Source of the DNA: Kribbella sp. NBC_01245
Lineage (GTDB): Bacteria; Actinomycetota; Actinomycetes; Propionibacteriales; Kribbellaceae
Direction: 5' to 3'
Length of the DNA: 64,000 nt
Assembly (NCBI RefSeq): GCF_036226525.1
Contig: NZ_CP108487.1
Coordinates: forward strand, 5,022,001 to 5,086,000
A program made the position numbers and the translations under genes. Of this stretch, positions 51,163 to 59,962 are shown piece by piece. The notes beneath the pieces were generated by a model, which was given only the letters and a program-made list of their open reading frames with translations, was not told where the DNA came from and made no database searches. The first letter of the stretch is position 1. Each line of letters starts with the position of its first letter.

Positions 51163-51960
51163 CTAGTCGTTCAAAGCCATTGTGCGACGTGGTTTTGGCA
51201 ACACCAGCGGCGTTCCGGTCAGCGGGTCCTCGATCACGGCACAAGGCAGACCGAAGACCTCCTCGACCAGCTCCGCCGTCACCACGTCGCGCGGCGGGCC
51301 TTCGGCGACCACCTGACCGCCTTTGAGAGCAATCAGGTGGTCCGCATACCGGCTGGCCAGGTTGAGATCGTGGAGGACCAGCACGATCGTCTTACCCCGT
51401 ACGACGTTGAGATCGTGGACGAGATCGAGCACTTCCAGCTGATGCGCCAGGTCGAGGAACGTGGTCGGCTCGTCCAGCAGCATGATCTCGGCGTCCTGCG
51501 CGAGGGCGAGCGCGATCCAGACCCGCTGGCGCTGCCCACCGGACAACTCGTCCAGCGAGCGATCGGCCAGATCCAGCGTGTCTGTCGCCTTTAGTGCATC
51601 GAGCACGGCCTGTTCGTCCTGCTTCGACCATTGCCGGAACCAGCGCTGGTGCGGATGACGCCCGCGTCCGACCAGGTCCGCGACCGTGATGCCGTCCGGC
51701 GCGATGGGTTGTTGCGGCAGCATGCCGAGCCGGGTCGCGAGTACGCCCCCGGGCAGCCGCGTGACGTCCACGTGGTCGAGCAGTACGACGCCGCCTCGGG
51801 GTGCGAGCAGCCGGGCCAGACCGCGGAGCAGCGTCGACTTGCCGCACGCGTTCGCGCCCACGATGACGGTCACCCGGCCGGCCGGGATCCGGACCGAGAG
51901 ATCCGCGACCACCGGCCGATCGTCGTACCCAAGATTGAGGTGCTGCGCTTCGAGTGCCAT
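51163..51960 (-). CDS. Cobalamin/siderophore-type ABC importer ATPase
   Basis: A 265-residue FecE/BtuD-like ATPase. Walker A is GANACGKST (about 34-42, with Cys in the variable position), Q-loop MLPQQPIAPDG, signature LSGGQRQRVWIA, Walker B IMLLDEPTTFLD and switch His in LVLHDLNLA. It is the last gene of an importer operon (binding protein, two permeases, ATPase) that begins with a cobalamin riboswitch, so vitamin B12 or a cobinamide is the likely cargo, although the FecE family also serves iron siderophores. The downstream metE riboswitch begins directly after its stop. Confidence 0.92.
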   Translation of the reverse strand: MALEAQHLNLGYDDRPVVADLSVRIPAGRVTVIVGANACGKSTLLRGLARLLAPRGGVVLLDHVDVTRLPGGVLATRLGMLPQQPIAPDGITVADLVGRGRHPHQRWFRQWSKQDEQAVLDALKATDTLDLADRSLDELSGGQRQRVWIALALAQDAEIMLLDEPTTFLDLAHQLEVLDLVHDLNVVRGKTIVLVLHDLNLASRYADHLIALKGGQVVAEGPPRDVVTAELVEEVFGLPCAVIEDPLTGTPLVLPKPRRTMALND

Positions 51961-51963
51961 AGG

Positions 51964-53001
51964 TCAGCCTCCGCGCCCGACGCGATTCGCGCGGGCCATC
52001 AAGATGAGCAGGTACGGCGCGCCGAGAAAGGCCGTCACGATGCCTACCGGCAACGTCGTCGGTGCGAAGATCTGGCGCGCCACCAGATCCGAAACGACCA
52101 CCAGCAACGCCCCGATCGCGCCCGAGGTGAGCAGGCCGATGACGCGCTCGGCCAAGAGGCGACGAGTGATCTGCGGAGCGACCAGCGCGACGAATCCGAT
52201 CGGCCCGGCCGCTGCCGTCGCGAGCGCTGCGAGGCCGACGCCTGCCAGGATCAGCAGGCCGCGTGCCAGTTCGACGCGGCCGGCCAGGGTTCGGGCGAGG
52301 TCGTCGCCGAGTTCGAGCAGCCGGAGTTGACGGGAGAGCAAGAGCGCGAACGGAACGCCGATGAGCAAGGTGCCGCCCATCAACGCGGCATGGGTCCAGG
52401 TCCGGCCGGAAAGGCTGCCCGCGAGCCAAAGCGAGGCGCTCTTGGCGGTGTAGATATCGGCCAGCGTCAGCAGGTACGACGTGGCTGCCGTGACCATCGC
52501 TGTGATGCCAATCCCTACTAAAATAAGGCGATAGCCCGCCACACCGCGCCGATAGGCCAAGGTGTAGATGATCGTTGCCGTGGCCAACGAACCGAGCAGC
52601 GCGCCGATCGGGATCCAGCCCGCGCCGCTGCCGAGGATGGTGATCATCACGACGGCCGCGAGCGCCGCGCCGGCGTTGATACCGATCAGGTCCGGGCTGA
52701 CCAGCGGGTTGCGGGCCAGGCGCTGGAAGATCGCGCCCGAGATCGCGAAGGCGGCACCAACGCCCATTCCGACGATGACTCGCGGCAGTCTGCTGTTCAC
52801 CACCACGTCGGTCATGACCAGAGATCCGTTGCCCGCAAGGGTGTTGAGCACGTCCGGCAGGGGGATCTCGTAGTCGCCGAGCGTCAACGAGTAGGCCGCC
52901 ACCCCCAAGGTCAACGCCCACGCGATCACCCCGACGAGCACGCTGACCGCGTCGACTCGCGCCGAGATGGGCCCGGATCGCAATACCAGCAGCCGGTTCA
53001 C
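51964..53001 (-). CDS. FecCD/BtuC-type importer permease (second)
   Basis: A 345-residue membrane protein with nine or ten helices. Conserved FecCD features are LPRVIVGMGVGAAFAISGAI, FQRLARNPLVSPDLIGINAG, GPIGFVALVAPQITRRLL and PVGIVTAFLGAPYLLILMAR. The GTG at 53001 overlaps the TGA that would end the previous permease if its last codons were in frame. It forms a heterodimer with that permease and couples to the ATPase located three bases downstream. Riboswitch context suggests corrinoid uptake. Confidence 0.92.
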   Translation of the reverse strand: MNRLLVLRSGPISARVDAVSVLVGVIAWALTLGVAAYSLTLGDYEIPLPDVLNTLAGNGSLVMTDVVVNSRLPRVIVGMGVGAAFAISGAIFQRLARNPLVSPDLIGINAGAALAAVVMITILGSGAGWIPIGALLGSLATATIIYTLAYRRGVAGYRLILVGIGITAMVTAATSYLLTLADIYTAKSASLWLAGSLSGRTWTHAALMGGTLLIGVPFALLLSRQLRLLELGDDLARTLAGRVELARGLLILAGVGLAALATAAAGPIGFVALVAPQITRRLLAERVIGLLTSGAIGALLVVVSDLVARQIFAPTTLPVGIVTAFLGAPYLLILMARANRVGRGG

Positions 53002-53986
53002 AGTTCGGCCAGCTTCGGCGGCGGACCAGCGCGATGAAGAGGGGTGCGCCGACGAGGGCTGTCACGATGCCGACCTGGAGCTCGTCCGGGCGTACGACCA
53101 AGCGGCCGATGACGTCGGCGAGCAGCAGTACGGTCGGTGCGAGCACCATCGACCAGGGCAGGATCCACCGGTAGTCCGAGCCGACGATGGCGCGGGCCAT
53201 ATGCGGAACCACCAAGCCCACAAAGCCGATCGGCCCGGCGATGGCGGTCGCCGTACCGGCCAGGAGCATCACCGCGAGGGCCGCGACCAGGCGGATCAGG
53301 TTGACCTTGGTGCCGAGGGTGGTGGCGAGTTCGTCGCCGAGCGCGATCTGGTTCAGCGAGCTCGCGAGGGCCAGCGCCAGCGCCGTACCGGCCAGGATGA
53401 AGATCCACGCCTGACTGATCACCGGCATATCCGCACGGCCCAGTGAACCGACCACCCAGAAGCGGAATTCGTTCAGCGTGGAGATGTCCAGCAGGGTGAT
53501 CGCGGAGGTGACCGAGCCGAGGAAGGCCGAGATCGCCGCCCCGGCCAGCGCGAGCTTGACCGGTGTCGCGCCACCGCGGCCGGCCGAGCCGACGAGGTAG
53601 ACGACCACGGTCGCGACCAGGGCACCGGCCATCGCGAACCATACGTAGCCGCCGAGGCTGTGGATGCCGAGCAGCCCGATCGCGACGACGACCGCCAGGG
53701 CCGCGCCGGAGTTGACGCCGAGAATGCCCGGGCCGGCCAGCGGATTGCGCGTCACGCCCTGGATCACCGCGCCCGCGAGGCCGAGGCCGATCCCCGCGAG
53801 CAGGCCCGCGATCGTGCGCGGGAAACGGAGGTACCGGATGACGCGGTCGGTGTCGGAGCCGGTGAACTTGCGCGCCGCGGCGTACACGTCGTCCGGTCCG
53901 AGGAAGCGATCGCCGACCATCACCGAGATGACAACGACGCCGGCGAGCACGGCCAACGCGGCCAGGAGACCAACCGCGCGGTTCAC
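52998..53986 (-). pseudogene. FecCD/BtuC-type importer permease (first), frameshifted at its C-terminus
   Basis: About 323 codons read as a normal permease: LRFPRTIAGLLAGIGLGLAG, GVTRNPLAGPGILGVNSGAA, GPIGFVGLVVPHMARAIVG and VGIVTALVGAPLFIALVRRR. At 53016-53017 one base seems missing. In the adjacent frame the gene would end KLAEL with a TGA at 52998-53000 overlapping the next GTG, exactly as family members end and as the other operon joints look. In the frame as given, translation would run on about 540 further codons through the next genes in the wrong frame. Because only the last few residues are affected, this may be a sequence error or a recent mutation; the gene is otherwise intact. Confidence 0.85.
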
Positions 53987-55017
53987 TTGACCAGGTCGGG
54001 ATGGATGATCTTGGCGATCAGCTCGGTCGTATGCGCACCCCGCACACCGGCCGAGTGATGCGCGAACAGGAACGGCTTGACCCGCTTGTTCTTGACGGCC
54101 TTGAGGTTGGCCAGCGCCGGGTTGCTCATCAGCGCGGCGATCTTCGCGGCACTGTCCGCCTCGGTCATCCCCGCATCGCAGCAGTCGCTCACCAGCACGT
54201 AATCGGGATTGCGCTTGATGAACTCCTCCATGCTGATCTTCACGTTCCGCTTGGAGGTCAGATCGGCGAAGGCGTTCACCCCACCGGCCTGCCGGATCAG
54301 CACCGTGCCGAAGTCGGGACCGCCCGACACCGTCACGCCGCCCTCGAGGTTCGCGCGCAGAATGGCGACTGTCGGCCTTTTGGCGGCGGCGACCTTCTTC
54401 TCGACGGCCGCGATCCGGGTCTTCTGGTCCGCGATCACTTTTTCGGCCTGGCCGGAGACGCCGAAGATCTTGCCGAGATCGCGCAGATCGGCGTACACGT
54501 TCTCCATCGAGACCGTCTTCGGGTCGATCGCCTCATCACCGAGGCCGTCCGCGGTCGGGCAGAGCGGGCTGAAGATCCACGTCTTCACGCCGAGCTCGCC
54601 CAGGCCCTTGCGACTACCGAAGCTGGAGTCGCTGCCCGCGCTGCTGAACACGTCGTTGAACCCGGACAGTACGAAGTCGGGATTCGTGCTGAGCAGCTCC
54701 TCGCGACTCGGCAGGTTCTTGTAGTACTTGCGGCTCTTCTGGGCTTCGGCGTACTCGGGCAGCACGACCGCGTCCAAGTACGCCGTACCGACGAGGCGGT
54801 CGGAGATGCCCAGCGCGTGCGCCATCTCAATGGCCGGCTGGTACGCCGCGAAGACGCGCTCGGGCGGGCCGTCGACGGTCACATCGAGCCCGCAGTTCTT
54901 GACCGTGATCGCGCCGGTTTTTGGTTTGCCACCTGCCTCCGCGGCACCACCGCAAGCGGCGACCAGGCTGAGCATGGTCGCGAACAGGACAGGTTTCAGC
55001 AACGCACCAACGGCCAT
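53983..55017 (-). CDS. Periplasmic-type binding lipoprotein of the B12/siderophore importer
   Basis: A 344-residue lipoprotein. The signal peptide ends in the lipobox LVAACGG (Cys about 22). The chain has the helical-backbone binding-protein layout of class III: VFAAYQPAIEMAHALGISDR, SREELLSTNPDFVLSG in the first lobe, a long linking helix (about 190-215), and SMEEFIKRNPDYVLVSDCCD in the second lobe. It captures ligand outside the membrane for the two permeases. It is the first gene after a cobalamin riboswitch, so a corrinoid is the likely ligand. It overlaps the first permease by four bases. Confidence 0.93.
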   Translation of the reverse strand: MAVGALLKPVLFATMLSLVAACGGAAEAGGKPKTGAITVKNCGLDVTVDGPPERVFAAYQPAIEMAHALGISDRLVGTAYLDAVVLPEYAEAQKSRKYYKNLPSREELLSTNPDFVLSGFNDVFSSAGSDSSFGSRKGLGELGVKTWIFSPLCPTADGLGDEAIDPKTVSMENVYADLRDLGKIFGVSGQAEKVIADQKTRIAAVEKKVAAAKRPTVAILRANLEGGVTVSGGPDFGTVLIRQAGGVNAFADLTSKRNVKISMEEFIKRNPDYVLVSDCCDAGMTEADSAAKIAALMSNPALANLKAVKNKRVKPFLFAHHSAGVRGAHTTELIAKIIHPDLVK

Positions 55018-55049
55018 GGGACCGCTCCTCCAGCACCTCGTGGACGGGT

Positions 55050-55240
55050 CTGACGCGTCGTAGCCGGTCTCCTGGCTGACGGGATACCGCGTTCATCGAC
55101 AGGCCTTCCCAGCTGCCTTACGCAACCAGTGACCCCCTGCTGGCAGGGTTGTCGACGAACTTCCCGATCACAGTGGCGAGGGCCGCGCCGGTATCGCACC
55201 GGCTTCCCGAGCACCACGACGGCGCCACCGTAGCCCATCC
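55050..55240 (-). promoter_or_regulatory. Cobalamin riboswitch controlling the importer operon
   Basis: On the minus strand: GGGAAGCCGGTGCGATACCGG, CGCGGCCCTCGCCACTGTGA, GTCACTGG, CTGGGAAGGC and a final GTCAGCCAGGAGACCGGCT (the B12 box) in order. It lies about 40 bp before the binding-protein gene. It is a more compact version than the metE one; both belong to the same RNA family. Confidence 0.93.
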
Positions 55241-55258
55241 CCCGGCCGTGGACTAAAT

Positions 55259-55272
55259 GTCTATTGCTAGAC
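55259..55272 (+). promoter_or_regulatory. Small palindrome at the D-amino-acid operon start
   Basis: GTCTA-TTGC-TAGAC forms a perfect 5-bp dyad only eight bases before the ATG at 55280, so a bound protein would block transcription or translation. It is a possible operator for the DauR/YheO-type regulator in the same operon or for a GntR-type protein; this is speculative. Confidence 0.35.
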
Positions 55273-55279
55273 TTATCGT

Positions 55280-56404
55280 ATGGCTGAGCAGATGTACGTC
55301 GATCCGCGATCCGGGCGGGGTTACCCGCTGGAGGTCGCGCGCTGGCGCGGGGACGACGGCGCGCCCCTGATGGTGTCCGCGATGCCGGGCATCAGCCGGG
55401 AGCAGGTGCTGTCCGAGGTCCGGTCGTTGTGGCGGTATCGCGCGGCACTGCCCGAAGTGGTTGGCGCGGCGGTGAGCATGGGCGAGGGGTGTACGCCGCT
55501 GGTCTCGCAGCGGTGGGGCTCGGGCGAGGTGCGGTTCAAGCTGGAGTGGTTCAGTTCGACGGGCAGTTTCAAGGACCGCGGGACCAGCGTGATGATGTCG
55601 TACCTCGCCGGGCAAGGTATTACCGAAGTGATCGAGGACAGCTCTGGAAATGGCGGCTCCTCGGTCTCGGCGTATGCCGCTCGCGCGGGGATCCGGGCCC
55701 GCATCCTCGCGCCTGAGGGCACGTCCCCGGCGAAGGTGTTGCAGAGCCGGGCGTACGGCGCTGAGGTCTCGTTGGTGCCGGGTGATCGCGAGGCGACGTC
55801 GGCGCGCGCCCTGGTGGAGTCGGCTCACACGTACTACGCCAGTCACAACTGGCATCCGTTCTTCCTCCAGGGGACGAAGACGCTCGCCTACGAACTCTGG
55901 GAGGACCTCGGCTTCCGCGCACCGGATGCCGTCGTCACCGTGGCAGGCGCCGGCAGCATCGTCCTCGGGCTCGACCTGGGCTTCTCCGAATTGCTCGCGG
56001 CGGGCCAAATCTCTCGCCTGCCAAGGCTTCTCGTCGCACAACCCGAGGCTTGTGCGCCCATCGTCGGGGCGTTTGCCGACCGTCCGGTGTCGTTCGCGCC
56101 AACGATCGCGGAAGGTACGGCGATCCAGAAGCCGATCCGTCTGCCCGAGGTGCTCGCGGCCATCCGGCGTTCGGGTGGCGATATGGCGGCGATTCCCGAG
56201 GCAGACATCGTTGACGCCGTACGACGCTTGGCCGCGGTCGGGCTGTACGCCGAACCGACGAGCGCCACCGCGGCGGCCGCGATCGACGTCTTCCGCGCTC
56301 GCGGCGAGATCCGCCCTGACGAGACGACGGTTGTGGTGCTGACCGGATCGGGGCTCAAGGCAACAACGCGGATGGGCGAGGTGTTCGATGCCTTCGTTGA
56401 CTGA
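55280..56404 (+). CDS. Threonine-synthase-like PLP enzyme
   Basis: A 374-residue fold-type II PLP enzyme. The PLP Lys is in FSSTGSFKDRGTSV (about residue 99). The phosphate loop is EDSSGNGGSSVSAYAA (about 119-134), and GSGLKAT near the end contacts the ring nitrogen. The short N-terminus and EGCTPLV segment fit threonine-synthase and diaminopropionate/threonine-deaminase relatives. The lack of thr operon neighbours and the presence of a D-serine dehydratase-like gene argue against housekeeping threonine synthesis and for amino-acid degradation. The exact reaction is unknown. A small palindrome overlaps its promoter. Confidence 0.8.
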   Translation: MAEQMYVDPRSGRGYPLEVARWRGDDGAPLMVSAMPGISREQVLSEVRSLWRYRAALPEVVGAAVSMGEGCTPLVSQRWGSGEVRFKLEWFSSTGSFKDRGTSVMMSYLAGQGITEVIEDSSGNGGSSVSAYAARAGIRARILAPEGTSPAKVLQSRAYGAEVSLVPGDREATSARALVESAHTYYASHNWHPFFLQGTKTLAYELWEDLGFRAPDAVVTVAGAGSIVLGLDLGFSELLAAGQISRLPRLLVAQPEACAPIVGAFADRPVSFAPTIAEGTAIQKPIRLPEVLAAIRRSGGDMAAIPEADIVDAVRRLAAVGLYAEPTSATAAAAIDVFRARGEIRPDETTVVVLTGSGLKATTRMGEVFDAFVD

Positions 56405-57011
56405 GGATGAGTTGTTGCTGCGCGAGGCGGAGACGATTGTCGTTGCCTTGGGCAAGATGTTCCCCGGCTTGTGCGAGGTGGTGTTGCACGACCTGCGCCG
56501 ACCGGACAACGCGATCCGGGTGATCGAGAACAACCTGTCCGGCCGGGCCGTCGGCGCTCCCGCGACCGAGCTCGGTCTGGCGCGGATCGAGGATCCGGAT
56601 TACCCGAGCGTCATCCAGAACTATCCGAACACCTTCCCGGACGGACGCCCTGCCAAGAGCACGTCGATCGGACTGAAGAACAGCAAGGGCGCGTACGTCG
56701 CGGCGATCTGCCTCAACCTGGACGTATCCCTCTTCTCAACGATCACCCGCGCCCTTGGCAACCTGATCCAGACCGACGCGCCGGCTCAGCCGGAGAACCT
56801 CCGCGCCCGGACCACCGATTCACTGCGTGCCCTCGTTGAGGAATTCGCCGTCTCTCGCGGCCGCGGGCCTCGTGACCTGGAAGTTGCCGATCGCAAGGAG
56901 TTGCTGCGATCCCTTAAGGAACAGGGCTTTCTCGAGGTCAAGCATTCCGTTCCCGCGTTGACCGAGATCCTCGGCATCTCCCGCGCGACCATCTACAACT
57001 ACGTGAGGTGA
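56388..57011 (+). CDS. DauR/YheO-type transcriptional regulator
   Basis: A 207-residue regulator. The N-terminal PAS-like YheO domain (about 5-125) includes VVALGKMFPGLCEVVLHDLR, NNLSGRAVGAPATELGL and KSTSIGLKNSKGAYVAAICLN. The C-terminal HTH_22 domain (about 165-207) ends in LTEILGISRATIYNYVR. DauR of Pseudomonas represses D-arginine catabolic genes, and the family is often linked to D-amino acids. It overlaps the upstream PLP enzyme gene by 17 bp and the next gene starts just after its stop, so all three form one operon. Confidence 0.9.
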   Translation: MPSLTEDELLLREAETIVVALGKMFPGLCEVVLHDLRRPDNAIRVIENNLSGRAVGAPATELGLARIEDPDYPSVIQNYPNTFPDGRPAKSTSIGLKNSKGAYVAAICLNLDVSLFSTITRALGNLIQTDAPAQPENLRARTTDSLRALVEEFAVSRGRGPRDLEVADRKELLRSLKEQGFLEVKHSVPALTEILGISRATIYNYVR

Positions 57012-57013
57012 CC

Positions 57014-58129
57014 ATGTCCCCCGCACCCGCCCGGACGCCGTACCTACGGCTGGACCGGCCACGCGTCGTCCGCAATATCCGGTGGCTGCGCGATCACCTC
57101 GCGTCTCTCGGCGTACCGCTTCGACCGCATCTCAAGACGGCCAAATCGGTCGAGGTGGCGCGGCTGCTCTTCGATGGTGGTTCCGGGCCGATCACGGTGT
57201 CCACGCTTGCCGAGGCGGAGGCCTTCGCGGCGGCGGGGTTCACCGAAATCCTTTACGCGGTGGGGATTGCGCCGGCCAAGCTGCCGGATGTCGTCGCGAT
57301 GCATCGTCGCGGGATCGACCTCGTCGTCTTGCTGGACAGCGTGGCCCAGGCCGAGGCGGTCGCCGCCGCATCGGTCGAGTCCGGCGTACGCATCCCGGCC
57401 TTGATCGAGATCAACTGCGACAACCATCGCGGCGGCGTCGAGCCGGAATCTGCCGAGCTAGTCGCCATCGGCCGCGCGCTGACCGGCGTATCCGGCGAGG
57501 TGCGTGGGGTGTTGACGCATGCTGGGGAGTCGTACTTCTGCTATTCCGAGGCCGAGCTGGTGAAGGCCGCAGAGAACGAGCGAGCGGTCGCGGTGCGTGC
57601 CGCGGAAACCCTTCGCGGTAAGGGGTTTGAGGTGCCGGTCGTGAGTGTCGGATCGACGCCGACGGCGCACTTCGCCCGCGACCTGACCGGGGTCACGGAG
57701 GTCCGCGCCGGCAACTTCGTCTTCTTCGACCTGGTGATGGCCGGTATCGGCGTCTGCGGCACCGACGACCTCGCGCTCAGCGTCGTCACCACCGTGATCG
57801 GGCATCGGCCGGACCGCGGCTGGATCCTCACCGACGCCGGCTGGATGGCGACCTCCCGCGACCGCGGCACCGCCCGGCAAGCCGTGGACCAGGGGTACGG
57901 GCTGGTCTGCACGGAGGATGGCGAGGTCATCCCGGACCTGCTGATGACCGATGCCAGCCAGGAACACGGCATTCTCTCGCTTCGAGAAGGCAGTCCGCGG
58001 CAACTGCCGTCGCTGCCGGTCGGTACGCGGTTGCGGATCCTGCCGAACCACGCGTGTGCGACCGCCGCCCAGCACGCGTCGTACCAGGTATCCACCGGCG
58101 AGACCTGGCCGCGGATCACCGGTTGGTGA
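57014..58129 (+). CDS. D-serine dehydratase/D-threonine aldolase family enzyme
   Basis: A 371-residue fold-type III PLP enzyme of the alanine racemase-like family. ATG 57014 has GAGG five bases upstream; GTG 57008 is the alternative. The PLP Lys is in LRPHLKTAKS (about 41). The C-terminal metal site reads LPNHACAT, a His-x-Cys pair. From the literature, eukaryotic-type D-serine dehydratases bind zinc through His-x-Cys, whereas D-threonine aldolases use His-x-Asp, so dehydratase activity (D-serine or D-hydroxyaspartate to ketoacid and ammonia) is favoured. The operon with a DauR-type regulator supports D-amino-acid degradation. Confidence 0.87.
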   Translation: MSPAPARTPYLRLDRPRVVRNIRWLRDHLASLGVPLRPHLKTAKSVEVARLLFDGGSGPITVSTLAEAEAFAAAGFTEILYAVGIAPAKLPDVVAMHRRGIDLVVLLDSVAQAEAVAAASVESGVRIPALIEINCDNHRGGVEPESAELVAIGRALTGVSGEVRGVLTHAGESYFCYSEAELVKAAENERAVAVRAAETLRGKGFEVPVVSVGSTPTAHFARDLTGVTEVRAGNFVFFDLVMAGIGVCGTDDLALSVVTTVIGHRPDRGWILTDAGWMATSRDRGTARQAVDQGYGLVCTEDGEVIPDLLMTDASQEHGILSLREGSPRQLPSLPVGTRLRILPNHACATAAQHASYQVSTGETWPRITGW

Positions 58130-58166
58130 GCCAGTTTGCGTGTCAGTTCGCGTGTCTGCTCGTGTC

Positions 58167-59132
58167 TCAGTTCGTGTAGAGGCCGGCCATGGCGAGGGCG
58201 AAGGCGGTCATGTCGTTCTTCTCGGCCTGGCCCGCGGGTAGGCGGGTCATCTTGACGATTCGGTCGTCGCCGACGCGCATGGTGACGGTCAGCGTCTTGA
58301 GGTCGATGAGCGCCTCGTCGCCGAGCGGGATCGACTCGGCGTTCGGGGACTTGCGGGCGGTGTCCATCACGCGGGCGGCTTCGGGCGTTAGGGCCTCGGA
58401 GGTCCAGAGCACGGCCGTCGACGTCAGCCAACCGCAGATCACGTCGCCGGTCGCGGTCTCGCCATCACGGCGGATGGACGCGGGCGCGCTGAGCACTGCC
58501 GCCGCCTTGTCCGTACCGCGCTCGCACTCCGGCCGGACGACCAGCGGCTCCGGTGCGGGTAGACCCGGCATGCTCTGGACCGCGGCAAGCGCGAGTGCGG
58601 CGTACTTCTCGATCGTGGCGGCTGGCCCGCTGACCTTGACCAAGCGACCTTCCTCGAGCAGCACCACGAAGCGACTGGTCCCGAATCCCCCGTCCGCCGC
58701 GACCACGTCCTTGGCGATCTCGCCGGAACCACGGGTCGCGTTGTACGTCGAACGGGCGGACGCGAGGTCAGTCGGCTTCGCGGGCTGGACGGACCGGCCG
58801 ATGCGCAGGTTGCCGCCGGGAGTGCCGGTACCGAGTTGCAGCTCGCACACGTCGTACGTCGGAAGCCCGAGCTCGGCCGGGATGGGCTTCGGCTGGATCG
58901 CCACCGACGGAACGCCCAGCGTCTGCCGGACCAACGTCTGGTCGATCCGCACGCACAACGTGTCCGCGACCTTCGCCGTCGGCGCACTCGGCGTCTCGCT
59001 GGGCGTATCGGTCGGCGTCGGCGTCGGTGTCGTGCTCGAGGGTGTGGTGGACGGCCCGACCTCGTTCACCGTCTCGCAACCCACCAGCGGAACGACCAGG
59101 GCCAACGCGGCAACAGCGAAACGGATACGCAT
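58167..59132 (-). CDS. Secreted lipoprotein, DUF3558-like
   Basis: A 321-residue lipoprotein. The signal peptide (MRIRFAVAALALVVPLVGC) ends with a lipobox Cys about 19. A Thr/Pro/Ser-rich linker of about 30 residues follows (TTPTPTPTDTPSETPS). The rest contains two similar halves, each with paired cysteines (DTLCVRIDQTL ... YDVCELQL; VRPECERG ... DVICGWLT), which resembles DUF3558-type actinobacterial lipoproteins. No catalytic motif. ATG 59132 is selected because the signal peptide starts there; the frame extends further upstream without coding character. Function is unknown. Confidence 0.8.
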   Translation of the reverse strand: MRIRFAVAALALVVPLVGCETVNEVGPSTTPSSTTPTPTPTDTPSETPSAPTAKVADTLCVRIDQTLVRQTLGVPSVAIQPKPIPAELGLPTYDVCELQLGTGTPGGNLRIGRSVQPAKPTDLASARSTYNATRGSGEIAKDVVAADGGFGTSRFVVLLEEGRLVKVSGPAATIEKYAALALAAVQSMPGLPAPEPLVVRPECERGTDKAAAVLSAPASIRRDGETATGDVICGWLTSTAVLWTSEALTPEAARVMDTARKSPNAESIPLGDEALIDLKTLTVTMRVGDDRIVKMTRLPAGQAEKNDMTAFALAMAGLYTN

Positions 59133-59180
59133 GACCACCGACTGTAGGCCATCGAGTTTGTGAGGACGTACCATCCTCCG

Positions 59181-59591
59181 GTGACCGACGAGCTCTCGAA
59201 CCGCCTTGCCGCCCTCACCCACCATCTCGAAACCGAGTTCGGCCAGGCCGTGCTCATCGAGCGACCGGATAACGGCGGCGTCCGGATCGGCGACGCGGCC
59301 GAGGCCGGTATCCCGATCACCTGGAACGACCACGGCCCGGGAACGCCCTTGCTCCACGTCGATATCGGCCGCCACCGCGTCCCCTTGCAACGAACCGCGG
59401 CCTCCATCGACTACCTCGAGCAGATCGCCCGCGCCGCCATCACCGGCCAGATCACCGAATCCCGCGCCCCCGGCCGAACCACCCTCACCATCACCCTGCC
59501 CGACGGCACCACCACCACCGAACACACCTACCGCCTCTCCTTCACCCGCACCCCCACCCACACCCACCCGCCCTACACCCCCGCCCCCTAA
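59181..59591 (+). CDS. Small hypothetical protein
   Basis: A 136-residue protein, TDELSNRLAALTHHLETEFG at the N-terminus with GVRIGDAAEAGIPITWNDHG and SIDYLEQIARAAITGQI segments, ending in a Thr/Pro/His-rich tail. No family recognised. GTG at 59181 is a guess; GTG at 59160 is also possible and neither has a clear ribosome-binding site. It is divergent from the lipoprotein gene with less than 50 bp between. Codon use in the first 100 codons looks genuine. Confidence 0.55.
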   Translation: MTDELSNRLAALTHHLETEFGQAVLIERPDNGGVRIGDAAEAGIPITWNDHGPGTPLLHVDIGRHRVPLQRTAASIDYLEQIARAAITGQITESRAPGRTTLTITLPDGTTTTEHTYRLSFTRTPTHTHPPYTPAP

Positions 59592-59630
59592 CAACGCCCT
59601 GGCGCCAACCCGCACACCAAACCCACATTT

Positions 59631-59713
59631 TGTGGAAAACCCTCCCGCGAAGTGCCTCGTTGCGTTTGCACACGCGCGACACAAGCAGGCACCTCGCGGA
59701 GGTGTTATCCACA
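59631..59713. repeat. 83-bp palindromic dispersed repeat, copy 2 (inverted)
   Basis: TGTGGAAAAC ... CGCGAAGTGCCT ... AGGCACCTCGCGG ... TTATCCACA, the same 83-bp length as the copy at 17115-17197, but the loop (TTGCACACGCGCGACACAAG) is the reverse complement of that copy. It lies in the gene-free stretch 59592-59962. The rest of that stretch holds another repeat (59880-59906, matching 35094-35120) and the left end of the IS3 element. Confidence 0.75.
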
Positions 59714-59962
59714 AATCCGCCCGCGGGCTTGGGAATTGGGGATGCACCGCGTACGACGCACGAAGCACGGCCTCCGCGGCGGTGGGCAAAGGTAGAACGG
59801 CGAACCGGCGCGAGGTGCAGCGAAAGCCGTGGCCAGCGGCCTTCCTTCTGCCGCGAGTGGTCACATCTGGTCCACTCGCGAGTGGACGCGTCATAACGGG
59901 ACCACTAGTCCGAAAATGACTGAGCCGCCCCGGCGTGTCTGGAGACTTCATTTGTTGGAAGG

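Noticed and set aside
51392..52997. Long continuation of the first permease frame through the second permease and ATPase
   Set aside because: Explained by the one-base frameshift at 53016-53017; the extension is out of frame with well-supported genes.
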